A stretch of 64,000 nt of DNA, from positions 62,001-126,000 of the forward strand of contig NZ_CAKZKL010000010.1 in the NCBI RefSeq assembly GCF_937123735.1, given 5' to 3'. Within the stretch, counting starts at the first letter, position 1. Each line of letters opens with the position of its first letter. The translations under genes and the position numbers were made by a program. Below the pieces are notes generated by a model. The model did no database searches. It had not been told where the DNA came from and saw nothing but the letters and a program-made list of their open reading frames with translations. Positions 16,110 to 23,953 of this stretch are shown here, one piece after another. This DNA is from an uncultured Lentibacter sp. (GTDB lineage Bacteria; Pseudomonadota; Alphaproteobacteria; Rhodobacterales; Rhodobacteraceae).

Positions 16110-16919
16110 TTAGAAGTCAATGCTGACGCCGGGCAGCCTGAGGGATTTCATCATCTCCCGCAGCTCCTGACGCGCGGCAATGTTGGAGATGTTGAGCTTT
16201 TGCACGCCCACGTCTCGCAGATCAAGCAGGGTGAGCCCGCGCGGGAACAATTCCCTGAAAATCACCCGCTCGTTGAAGCCCGGAGCGACGCGAAAGCCGA
16301 TCCGCGCCGCCAGCTTGTCAACCGCGCGCTCCATCTTTTCTTTGTTGACCATGCGTTGCGCGCCAAGGCGGTTGCGCATCACGATCCAGTCAATCGGCTT
16401 TAGCCCCGCTTGGGCGCGCAGCTGGCGGGCTGACCAGACCATCTCGGAATAGACCGAGGGCGCAAGGATTTTCTCGCCATCGGCATCAATCTGCGCCAGC
16501 AGGTCAAAATCAATGAAGCTGTCGTTGAGGGGCGTGACCAGCGTGTCGGCGAGGCTGTGGGCCACCTGGCTGAGCCGCGTGTGGCTGCCGGGGCAGTCGA
16601 TCAGGATAAAGTCGTTGTCAGGCTCCAGTGCCGCAACAGCCGCCGACAAGCGGTGATCATAGATGTTTTCACCCGGCTGAAGCGCGGATTTGTCGATCTC
16701 GGGCAATTCGTGATATTCGGGGGTTGGCAGATCAAGCCCGGCCTTGCGGCAAAAACTGACCCGGTTTTCAAGGTAGCGGCCAATGGTTTTCTGACGCAAA
16801 TCCAGATCCAGCACGGCTGTTTTGTGGCCGAGGCGCGCCAAAGCGGTTGCGATGTGCATGGACACGGTGGATTTCCCCGCGCCGCCTTTTTCGTTGCCGA
16901 CAACGATAATATGAGCCAT
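16110..16919 (-). CDS. mipZ: Division-plane positioning ParA-like ATPase MipZ
   Basis: This 269-residue P-loop ATPase carries the deviant Walker A VVGNEKGGAGKST at residues 7-19, switch I and Walker B as FILIDCPGSHTRLSQVAH, and the alphaproteobacterial MipZ-type long C-terminal half (VMRNRLGAQRMVNKEKMERAVDKLAARIGFRV). MipZ forms a gradient from ParB-bound poles and blocks FtsZ assembly away from midcell. The ATG at 16919 has AGAGG upstream; an in-frame extension to 16982 is less likely. The stop is directly followed by the ribosome-binding site of the RNA methyltransferase. Confidence 0.93.
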   Translation of the reverse strand: MAHIIVVGNEKGGAGKSTVSMHIATALARLGHKTAVLDLDLRQKTIGRYLENRVSFCRKAGLDLPTPEYHELPEIDKSALQPGENIYDHRLSAAVAALEPDNDFILIDCPGSHTRLSQVAHSLADTLVTPLNDSFIDFDLLAQIDADGEKILAPSVYSEMVWSARQLRAQAGLKPIDWIVMRNRLGAQRMVNKEKMERAVDKLAARIGFRVAPGFNERVIFRELFPRGLTLLDLRDVGVQKLNISNIAARQELREMMKSLRLPGVSIDF

Positions 16920-17123
16920 GGCGCTTACCTCTTGAAGTCTCGTTAAAGCTCTGGCGCCTGGCGCCGATGTCACTGAGCGCATTTATAGGTGCTGATCCGC
17001 CAAAGGGGAAGCGCAAGAAAAACGGAACGTTCCAAATGGGCAGGGCTTGGCATCTTGTGATGTTACCGCTAGCGTCTGGGTGGGCAGCCACAACCGACAG
17101 AGCTGCAAAAAGGGAGAACGACA

Positions 17124-18137
17124 ATGAACACAGTTGCAAAACTGGCGGCTGCCGCTGTTGCGGTGAGCTTTGCCACAGAGGCTGCGGCCACAGAATGGAA
17201 TGTCTCGGTCTGGGGCAAGCGCCGCGCGTTTACCGAGCATGTTGAGAAGCTGGCCGAGCTTGTGAGCGAGAAAACCGGCGGCGAATTCACCATGAATATC
17301 AGCTATGGCGGCCTGTCCAAGAACCGTGAAAACCTTGACGGTATTTCGATCGGCGCTTTTGAGATGGCCCAATTCTGCGCGGGCTATCACCGGGACAAGA
17401 ACCGCGCAATCACCGTGTTGGAGCTGCCCTTCCTGGGGGTCAACACGCTGGCCGAGGAAGTGGCGGTAAGCCACGCTGTCTATGAGCACCCGGCGGTGAT
17501 TGACGAAATGGCCCAGTGGAACGCCAAGATCATCATGACCTCACCCATGCCGCAATATAATATCGCCGGCACCGGCGAGCCGCGCGATGAGCTGGCCGAG
17601 TTCGCGGGGATGCGCGTGCGCGCAACCGGCGGCATTGGCGAAGCCTTCAAGGCTGTGGGCGCGGTGCCCACATCGGTCACCTCGGCAGAAGCCTTTCAGG
17701 CCATGCAGTCCGGTGTCGTGGATACGGTGGCCTTTGCCCAGCACGCCCACCTGAGCTTTGGCACCATCAATGAAGCAACATGGTGGACCGCCAACCTCAA
17801 CCCCGGCACGGTCAACTGCCCGATTGTGGTAAACATCGACGCTTATGAGGCCCTGTCAGACAAGGAACGCGCAGCGCTTGACAGCTCGATCCCTGAGTCC
17901 ATCGACCACTACCTGGCAAACTACGGTGAGCTTCTCAAAAAATGGGACGGCATCCTCGCCGAGAAAAATGTTGCGAAAGTCGAGATCAGCGAAGCCGAGA
18001 TTGCGGCGTTCCGCAAGGTGGCCGCCGATCCGATCCGTGAGAAATGGATTGCCGACATGACAGCACAGGGTTTGCCAGCGCAAGAGCTTTATGACCTCGT
18101 GGTCAGCTCGCTTGAGAAGGCCCGGATGGGCAACTGA
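17124..18137 (+). CDS. TRAP transporter solute-binding protein (DctP type)
   Basis: This 337-residue periplasmic protein has a signal peptide (MNTVAKLAAAAVAVSFATEAAA, cleavage expected near residue 22). The body shows DctP-family features: the organic-anion-binding arginine region FAGMRVRATGGIGEAFKAVGAVPTSVT and SAEAFQAMQSGVVDTVAF. The ligand is unknown, though a nearby histidine ammonia-lyase hints at imidazole or amino-acid-derived acids. A GGGAG site precedes the ATG. A perfect 13-bp hairpin follows the stop and separates it from the permease genes. Confidence 0.92.
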   Translation: MNTVAKLAAAAVAVSFATEAAATEWNVSVWGKRRAFTEHVEKLAELVSEKTGGEFTMNISYGGLSKNRENLDGISIGAFEMAQFCAGYHRDKNRAITVLELPFLGVNTLAEEVAVSHAVYEHPAVIDEMAQWNAKIIMTSPMPQYNIAGTGEPRDELAEFAGMRVRATGGIGEAFKAVGAVPTSVTSAEAFQAMQSGVVDTVAFAQHAHLSFGTINEATWWTANLNPGTVNCPIVVNIDAYEALSDKERAALDSSIPESIDHYLANYGELLKKWDGILAEKNVAKVEISEAEIAAFRKVAADPIREKWIADMTAQGLPAQELYDLVVSSLEKARMGN

Positions 18138-18155
18138 TCTTCCGCTGCGAAGCAT

Positions 18156-18185
18156 TTGCGGGGCACATGAAGATGTGCCCCGCAA
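18156..18185 (+). terminator. Perfect 13-bp hairpin between TRAP binding-protein and permease genes
   Basis: TTGCGGGGCACAT and its exact complement are joined by a GAAG tetraloop. No T-run follows, so it is more likely an mRNA-stabilising or partial-termination structure that keeps the binding-protein message more abundant than the permease message. Confidence 0.7.
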
Positions 18186-18209
18186 CTCACTCATAAAAAG
18201 GCGAAAAAC

Positions 18210-18854
18210 ATGGCAGGTGCATCACCCGTCTTGGAGGATGGCTCATGGCTGAGCCGTCTTGACAGAGGCTTGTTGAAATTGGAACGGCTGATGGCGCTTG
18301 TCGCCGGTTTGGCGATTTTCTCGCTCATGCTTCTGGCGGTGCGCTCTGTTGGCGGGCGTGTGGCGCTGAATGCCCCCTTGTCGGGCTATGTGGACTGGAT
18401 CATGCAACTGATGCCTGTGCTCGCCATCTTTGCGGTCTCTTTTGCGCAACGGGACGGCACACACATCCGGATGGATATTTTGGTGAGCCGCCTCGGCGGG
18501 CGGGCGATCTGGCTGTTTGAGCTGATCTCGGTCTTGTTGATCTTTGCGCTGATGATGTTTCTGCTGTGGGGCAGTTGGGCACATTTTCAGCGTTCGTTTG
18601 ATTTTGGCGTGCCGCTCTGGAGCCGTGATTCGACGATTGACATCGGACTGCCGATCTGGCCGGCAAAGCTGGTTGTGCCGGTGGCCTTCGCCGTTTTGGG
18701 GCTGCGGCTTCTGATCCAGATTTACGGCTACGGGCGCGCCTTTGTGCGGGCAGATGCGGCGCCTGTGGCAGTGCCTCTGGTGCTGAGTGCTGCGGAAGTT
18801 GCAGCTGCGGAAGCGCGGATACTTGAAGAAGGAGGCCGCAATGGAGCCGATTGA
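18210..18854 (+). CDS. TRAP transporter small permease (DctQ type)
   Basis: This 214-residue integral membrane protein has four hydrophobic segments: FSLMLLAVRSV, the helix around WIMQLMPVLAIFAVSFAQRDGTHIRMDI, LISVLLIFALMMFLLWGSW and LVVPVAFAVLGLRLLI. The GTHIRMDI motif is typical of DctQ. It forms the membrane complex with the large permease encoded next. Its last 14 bp overlap the start of that gene, whose AGGAGG ribosome-binding site lies inside this coding sequence. Confidence 0.9.
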   Translation: MAGASPVLEDGSWLSRLDRGLLKLERLMALVAGLAIFSLMLLAVRSVGGRVALNAPLSGYVDWIMQLMPVLAIFAVSFAQRDGTHIRMDILVSRLGGRAIWLFELISVLLIFALMMFLLWGSWAHFQRSFDFGVPLWSRDSTIDIGLPIWPAKLVVPVAFAVLGLRLLIQIYGYGRAFVRADAAPVAVPLVLSAAEVAAAEARILEEGGRNGAD

Positions 18855-20241
18855 TATTGGCCTTTGGGTCACAAGCGGGCTTCTTGTGCTCGTTGTCTTG
18901 GGAATGCGCGTGGCGTTTGCAGCCGCGCTGGCCGGGCTTGTGGGGTTGTTTCTGATCTTCTGGTCCAAGAAGGGATTTGACCCAGAAGACATTGGCTGGG
19001 CGATCACGGTTGCCGCAAAGACAGCGGGGCAGGTGCCCCATTCCAAGGTGGCCAGCCATGAGCTGAGCCTTATTCCGACCTTCATTCTGATTGGCTATCT
19101 GGCCTATTATGCTGGGCTCACCCGTGCGCTTTTTGAGGCGGCCAAACGCTGGGTGGCCTGGGTGCCCGGGGGGCTGGCTGTGAGCACGGTGTTTGCGACC
19201 GCCGGCTTTGCGGCTGTGTCGGGGGCCAGCGTGGCGACGGCGGCTGTGTTTGCGCGGATTGCCATCCCTGAGATGTTGAAGATTGGTTACAACAAGCAGT
19301 TCGCAGCCGGTGTTGTGGCCGCAGGGGGCACATTGGCAAGCCTTATCCCGCCCTCTGCCATTCTGGTGATCTATGCGATCATCGTGGAGCAAGACGTGGG
19401 CAAGTTGCTGCTTGCCGGGTTCATTCCGGGAGCTTTCTCGGCGATTGTCTATGCTTTGATCATCATCGGCATTGCGCTTGTCTTCAAGAACGTGGGCCCG
19501 CCGGTGTCTGGGTTTACATGGCGTCAGCGGTTTGAGAGCTTGCCAGCTGCGATGCCGATTTTTGCGGTTATTTTCATTATTATCTGCTTTGTTTACAACC
19601 CCTTCGGCGAAAAAGCCTGGGGCACCCCGACAGAAGGGGGCGCGCTTGGGGCGTTTATTGTTTTCTTAATGGCGCTTTACCGCGGAATGCGCTGGCCGCA
19701 GCTCAAGGCGGCCCTGCTGGAGACTGCCAAGCTCACGGTGATGATTTTCACGATCATCTGGGGGGTGCTCATTTATGTGCGCTTCTTGGGTTTTGCCGAT
19801 CTGCCCGGGGCCTTTTCCGATTGGATCACCTCGCTGGCCATGTCGCCCATGGTAATCTTGGTGTGTATCCTGCTGGCCTATGCTGTGCTGGGTATGTTCA
19901 TGGATGCGATCGGGATGCTGCTGCTGACGCTGCCTGTGGTTTACCCTGCTGTCATGGCCTTGAATGGCGGTGAAAACGTGGCCGCTGCGGACAGCGCCTT
20001 TGGCATGTCCGGCGAAATGTGTGCGATCTGGTTTGGTATTTTGGTGGTGAAAATGGCAGAGTTCTGCCTGATCACCCCGCCGATTGGGCTCAACTGCTTT
20101 GTGGTGGCCGGCGTGCGGGATGACCTGACCGTTCAGGATGTTTTCAAAGGGGTCACGCCCTTTTTCATCGCGGATGCGCTGACGATTGCGGGGCTTGTGG
20201 CCTTCCCGGCCATTGTGCTGTGGCTGCCGTCGCTGGCGTAA
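18841..20241 (+). CDS. TRAP transporter large permease (DctM type)
   Basis: This 466-residue membrane protein has about a dozen hydrophobic helices and the family motifs FATAGFAAVSGASVATAAVFARIAIPEM and GGTLASLIPPSAILVIYAIIVEQDVGKLLLAG. It carries solute across the inner membrane using the sodium or proton gradient. The ATG at 18841 is taken because AGGAGG lies 6 nt upstream and homologues start there; the frame stays open farther upstream. The stop TAA falls in an inverted repeat that precedes the ammonia-lyase gene. Confidence 0.93.
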   Translation: MEPIDIGLWVTSGLLVLVVLGMRVAFAAALAGLVGLFLIFWSKKGFDPEDIGWAITVAAKTAGQVPHSKVASHELSLIPTFILIGYLAYYAGLTRALFEAAKRWVAWVPGGLAVSTVFATAGFAAVSGASVATAAVFARIAIPEMLKIGYNKQFAAGVVAAGGTLASLIPPSAILVIYAIIVEQDVGKLLLAGFIPGAFSAIVYALIIIGIALVFKNVGPPVSGFTWRQRFESLPAAMPIFAVIFIIICFVYNPFGEKAWGTPTEGGALGAFIVFLMALYRGMRWPQLKAALLETAKLTVMIFTIIWGVLIYVRFLGFADLPGAFSDWITSLAMSPMVILVCILLAYAVLGMFMDAIGMLLLTLPVVYPAVMALNGGENVAAADSAFGMSGEMCAIWFGILVVKMAEFCLITPPIGLNCFVVAGVRDDLTVQDVFKGVTPFFIADALTIAGLVAFPAIVLWLPSLA

Positions 20242-20298
20242 TATGTATGGACATATTATTGTGAACTGGGTAACTCTCCCGTCAGATTGACGGGGGAG
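20239..20298 (+). promoter_or_regulatory. Inverted repeat and ribosome-binding-site hairpin before the ammonia-lyase gene
   Basis: TAATATGT and ACATATTA (20239-20258, spacer ATGG) form a perfect 8-bp inverted repeat. Just downstream, CTCCCGTCA (20276-20284) can pair with TGACGGGGGAG (20288-20298), whose GGGGGAG is the Shine-Dalgarno sequence for the ATG at 20305. The first may be an operator, the second a translational control hairpin. Both are read from sequence only. Confidence 0.45.
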
Positions 20299-20304
20299 AT
20301 GTCT

Positions 20305-21840
20305 ATGGGCAGGCTTGTGCTACGGCCTATGTTTGTTGGGCTTGATGAGCTGGAAAGGCTTTATCGCGAGGGCGGGCCGGTGCAGTTGGACCGGGCCTGC
20401 GAACCGCTTGTTGCGCAGGCGGCGGCGCGTATTGCGCAAGCGGCGGCGGGGCAGGACGCGGTTTATGGTGTGAACACGGGCTTTGGCAAGCTGGCCTCCG
20501 TGAAGGTGGCGCCAAAAGACACTGCGCAGCTTCAGCGCAATCTTATCTTGAGCCATTGCTGCGGCGTGGGCGCGCCTGTGCCGGAAGCGGTTGTGCGCTT
20601 GATGATGGTGCTCAAGCTGATCTCTTTTGGGCGCGGGGCGTCCGGGGTTCGCTGGGCGCTGGTGGAGCTGCTGGAGGAGATGCTGGCGCGCGGGGTGATC
20701 CCTGAGGTGCCGGCGCAGGGCTCGGTCGGCGCGTCGGGCGATCTTGCGCCGCTTGCGCATATGACGGCGGTGATGATCGGGGCCGGGCAGGCCCGTTTTG
20801 AGGGGGTTTTGATGCCCGCGAAAGCGGCGCTCAAGCGGGCCGGATTGCGCCCTGTGGTGCTTGGCCCCAAGGAGGGGTTGGCCTGTATCAACGGCACACA
20901 ATTCAGCACCGCTTATGCTTTGGCGGGCCTCTTTGACGGCTGGCGCGCCGCGCAATCTGCGCTGGTCATTTCGGCCTTGTCGACCGATGCGATCATGGGG
21001 TCAACAGCTCCGTTAATGGAGGAAATTCATGCGCTTAGGGGCCATTCTGGCCAGATAGAAGCGGCGGCGGCCATGCGGGCGCTGCTGGCGGGTTCGCAGA
21101 TCCGGGAGAGCCATCGAGAGGGCGATCTGCGGGTGCAGGACCCCTATTGCATCCGCTGCCAGCCGCAGGTGACGGGGGCGGCGCTGGATGTGTTGCGCCA
21201 GGCGGCGCAGACCCTGCTGACCGAAGCCAATGCGGCGACGGACAACCCGCTGGTTCTGACCGGGGCCGGCGAGATTGTTTCGGGAGGCAACTTTCACGCT
21301 GAGCCGGTGGGCTTTGCCGCCGATATGATTGCGTTGGCGCTGTCAGAGATCGGGGCCATCGCCCAGCGGCGGGTGGCGCTGATGGTAGATCCGACGCTCA
21401 GTTTTGATCTGCCTCCCTTTCTCACACCGGCCCCGGGGTTGAACTCGGGCTTGATGATCGCTGAGGTGACGACAGCTGCTTTGATGAGTGAAAACAAGCA
21501 CTTGGCAAACCCGACAGTGACCGATAGCACTCCGACGTCGGCCAACCAGGAAGACCATGTGAGCATGGCGGCCCATGGTGCCCGCCGGTTGATGCAAATG
21601 GTGTCCAACCTTGAGCATATCCTGGGCGTGGAGCTGCTTTGTGCGGCCCAAGGCGTTGAATTCAGGGCACCTTTGCGCACAAGCGCGGCGCTTGCGCAGG
21701 TGATTTCAGAGCTGCGCAAGGGCATCGCGACACTGGATGAGGACCGCTACATGGCCGATGATCTGGCCCGGGCCGCCGCACTGGTGCGCAGCGCTGCCGT
21801 GATCAGGGCCACGGGCCAGGTTTTGCCAAAGCTTGGCTGA
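20305..21840 (+). CDS. hutH: Histidine ammonia-lyase (aromatic amino acid ammonia-lyase family)
   Basis: This 511-residue lyase carries the Ala-Ser-Gly triad at residues 143-145 ([14 protein letters not shown]), which cyclises to the MIO electrophile. The substrate-selecting pair is Ser83-His84 in [11 protein letters not shown], as in bacterial histidine ammonia-lyases rather than the HL/FL seen in tyrosine/phenylalanine lyases. It would convert histidine to urocanate and ammonia. hutU, hutI and hutG are absent from the neighbourhood; the gene instead follows a TRAP transporter. The ATG at 20305 has GGGGGAG 6 nt upstream, and two earlier in-frame starts are spaced less well. Confidence 0.88.
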   Translation: MGRLVLRPMFVGLDELERLYREGGPVQLDRACEPLVAQAAARIAQAAAGQDAVYGVNTGFGKLASVKVAPKDTAQLQRNLILSHCCGVGAPVPEAVVRLMMVLKLISFGRGASGVRWALVELLEEMLARGVIPEVPAQGSVGASGDLAPLAHMTAVMIGAGQARFEGVLMPAKAALKRAGLRPVVLGPKEGLACINGTQFSTAYALAGLFDGWRAAQSALVISALSTDAIMGSTAPLMEEIHALRGHSGQIEAAAAMRALLAGSQIRESHREGDLRVQDPYCIRCQPQVTGAALDVLRQAAQTLLTEANAATDNPLVLTGAGEIVSGGNFHAEPVGFAADMIALALSEIGAIAQRRVALMVDPTLSFDLPPFLTPAPGLNSGLMIAEVTTAALMSENKHLANPTVTDSTPTSANQEDHVSMAAHGARRLMQMVSNLEHILGVELLCAAQGVEFRAPLRTSAALAQVISELRKGIATLDEDRYMADDLARAAALVRSAAVIRATGQVLPKLG

Positions 21841-21871
21841 CGCACAAAGGCGGGCGCTGCGCCCCAGAGCG

Positions 21872-22003
21872 GCGCACGGTGGGGTTAACGGCGCGCCAAG
21901 GCGGTCAAACCGGGGGGGTGACATGCGTGCACCCCCCGTGCACAAAGCGTGCACCGCAGGTTTGTTAAGCTTTGGGCAACACTTCAGGTTAAGGCGGCGT
22001 GCG
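21872..22003. repeat. Triple-CGTGCAC element, copy 1
   Basis: It occupies the gap between the convergent hutH and FAD oxidase genes. The 47-nt core 21911-21957 contains seven Gs, then three CGTGCAC heptamers spaced exactly 11 bp apart. Flanking GGTTAACGGCG and GGTTAAGGCGGCGTGCG are also shared with the second copy (26664-26785). The core differs from that copy at only a few positions. Confidence 0.75.
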
Positions 22004-22008
22004 CTGGT

Positions 22009-23217
22009 TCAGATGACGGCGCTTTCGCGGATCGGACGGTTGGCGAGGATGCGCCCATAATGAAAGGGTGACAGATCGAGGCTGCGGTAGGCCCCATAAG
22101 TAAGCCATTCTGCGGTGCCGCGGCCCATGGCCGGAGACTGTTGCAATCCGTGTCCGGAAAATCCGTTGAGGAATAAAAAATTGCTGATCTCTGGATGCGG
22201 CCCTGTGATGGCGTTCTGATCGAGCGTGTTGTAGGCATAATGCCCGGCCCATTCGGTTGTGACCTTGATCGCCTCGAACTGCGGAATGCGCGTGGCGATG
22301 ACGGGCCAGACGTGCGCCTGCCAGAAGCTGTGATCCATGGTGAAGTCGTCAAACTCTACGGCGGGGTCATGCTCGGTATGGCCGCCCGCCTGATAGATGC
22401 CGCCGCCGACCTCGCGCACATGCACCCCTGTCGGGTCGATGGTGAGAGGGAGAGGGCGGTCCAGCGGCTTGGCGGCGGAGAACATCCAGGTGAAGCGTTT
22501 GCGCGGCTCCACGGGCAGTGCGATGCCAGCCATGGCGGCCGTGCGCGCGGCGCGCGGGCCTGTGGCGTTTACAAGCTGGCCGCAGGAGAGCACCTCGCCC
22601 GTGGCGAGCGTGACGCTTTCGATGCGGTTGCCTGCGGCGTTCTTGGTGAGGGCGATGACCTCGCCTTTGATATATTCAACGCCCGCCTCGCGGCTGATAC
22701 GGCGCTGCCAATCAAACACGGCCTGCCCGTCAAAGAAGCCTTCATCCACGGTGTTGATGGAGCCAAGGAGGATGTCGTCAAGCTGATAAAAAGGATAATC
22801 TGCGGCGATTTCATCGCGGCTCAGAAGCCGGGTGGCGGCCCCGGCCGCTTTTTGCACCGCATGGTTGGCGCGCAGGGTTTGGGCCATTTTTTCATCGCCG
22901 GCGAGATACATGTAGCCGAAATTCTGGATGGAGAGCGCAGGCACGCGGGCATCTGCGAGATAGGTGCCGAGGTTTTTCACATAGTCGGCGGCAAACTGCG
23001 AGATTTTCACGTTGAGGGATGTGGAAAATTGCTGGCGCATACAGGAATTGGTGTGGGACGTGGAGGCAAACTCATAGCTCGGGTCGCGCTCGACCACCAG
23101 GACCTTGCCCTGAAAGTCTTTGTTTTGGCTTAGAAAACAGGCCGTTGACGCGCCCATGATGCCACCGCCGATGATGATAACGTCATATGAGGTGGCGCAG
23201 GGTGTTTCTTGGGTCAT
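22009..23217 (-). CDS. FAD-dependent amine/amino-acid oxidoreductase (DAO family)
   Basis: This 402-residue protein has an N-terminal dinucleotide-binding motif (DVIIIGGGIMGASTACFLSQN), the segment LVVERDPSYEF that contacts the FAD ribose, and a C-terminal NFLFLNGFSGHGLQQSPAMGRGTAEWL closing the FAD site. This is the layout of sarcosine oxidase beta and D-amino-acid or opine oxidases. Substrate is unknown. The ATG at 23217 begins the conserved domain. A carboxymuconolactone-decarboxylase-like gene lies 92 bp upstream on the same strand and may share the transcript. Confidence 0.88.
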   Translation of the reverse strand: MTQETPCATSYDVIIIGGGIMGASTACFLSQNKDFQGKVLVVERDPSYEFASTSHTNSCMRQQFSTSLNVKISQFAADYVKNLGTYLADARVPALSIQNFGYMYLAGDEKMAQTLRANHAVQKAAGAATRLLSRDEIAADYPFYQLDDILLGSINTVDEGFFDGQAVFDWQRRISREAGVEYIKGEVIALTKNAAGNRIESVTLATGEVLSCGQLVNATGPRAARTAAMAGIALPVEPRKRFTWMFSAAKPLDRPLPLTIDPTGVHVREVGGGIYQAGGHTEHDPAVEFDDFTMDHSFWQAHVWPVIATRIPQFEAIKVTTEWAGHYAYNTLDQNAITGPHPEISNFLFLNGFSGHGLQQSPAMGRGTAEWLTYGAYRSLDLSPFHYGRILANRPIRESAVI

Positions 23218-23309
23218 GGGTGATCTTCGCTGTGGGCTGGGGTGCAGGCTGGGAGGTAGGATGGGGCAGGCTGGCAAAATGCAGGTGGCCGAGGTTTGGC
23301 GCGCCTTCG

Positions 23310-23717
23310 CTAGGGGCGCGTCTCTGTGGGGGGCTGGGGGGCAGCCTCCAGCACCTTGCGGGCTGCGCGGAAGCACTCCAGGGCCTGGGGCACGCCACAA
23401 TAGATGCCGATCACATGAATGATGGCGCGCAGCTCGTCTTGGGTGACCCCGTTGTTGAGCGCGCCACGGCAGTGCAGCTCCCATTCGTGCATCTTGCCCA
23501 GAGCGCCGATCATTGCGAGGTTCATCATGCTGCGGGTCTTGGCGTCGATCACCTCATCACCCCAGCCAAAGCCCCAGCACCAGGCTGTCATGGCCTCCTG
23601 AAAGGGGCGGGTGAAGTCGTCAGCGGCGGCCAGATTGTTCTCGACATAGTCTGCGCCGAGGGTGGCTTTGCGTTGGGCCAGCCCTTTGAGAAAGAGGTCT
23701 TCATCAAATGTGCTCAT
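23310..23717 (-). CDS. Carboxymuconolactone decarboxylase-family protein
   Basis: This 135-residue AhpD-like/CMD-fold protein shows RSMMNLAMIGALGKMHEWELHCRGALNNGVTQDELRAIIHVIGIYCGVPQALECFR, the classical CMD core including the His-Cys-Arg-Gly-Ala-Leu stretch. True PcaC decarboxylates gamma-carboxymuconolactone, but no other protocatechuate genes are present, so a different substrate or a redox role is possible. Its length is normal and the start at 23717 is preferred over upstream in-frame codons. Confidence 0.88.
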   Translation of the reverse strand: MSTFDEDLFLKGLAQRKATLGADYVENNLAAADDFTRPFQEAMTAWCWGFGWGDEVIDAKTRSMMNLAMIGALGKMHEWELHCRGALNNGVTQDELRAIIHVIGIYCGVPQALECFRAARKVLEAAPQPPTETRP

Positions 23718-23953
23718 GAGGGGTCCTGTTTTTGGGGCCAGTTTTTGAAGGCTATGCCGACGTGATTGCCCGCGACTTTGGCGCGCAGGCGGCGGGGCGT
23801 CAATGGCTCTTTGGGGCCCCCAGATGGCAGCCGCAGGGCAGGGCTGGACGATGGGGGCGGCTGTGCAGTATGTCTGCGGCGCGCAAGGGCCCAAAGGCGG
23901 GCTTTGCGGCCCCTGCGCTGAGGCGGCGCGCGCGCCGATGAGAGGAGAGACCG

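Noticed and set aside
17030..17085. GGAACGTTCC palindrome and TGTTACCGCTAGCG LacI-like site upstream of the TRAP operon
   Set aside because: Only a short palindrome and half a LacI-type operator match; too weak to call without a regulator gene nearby.
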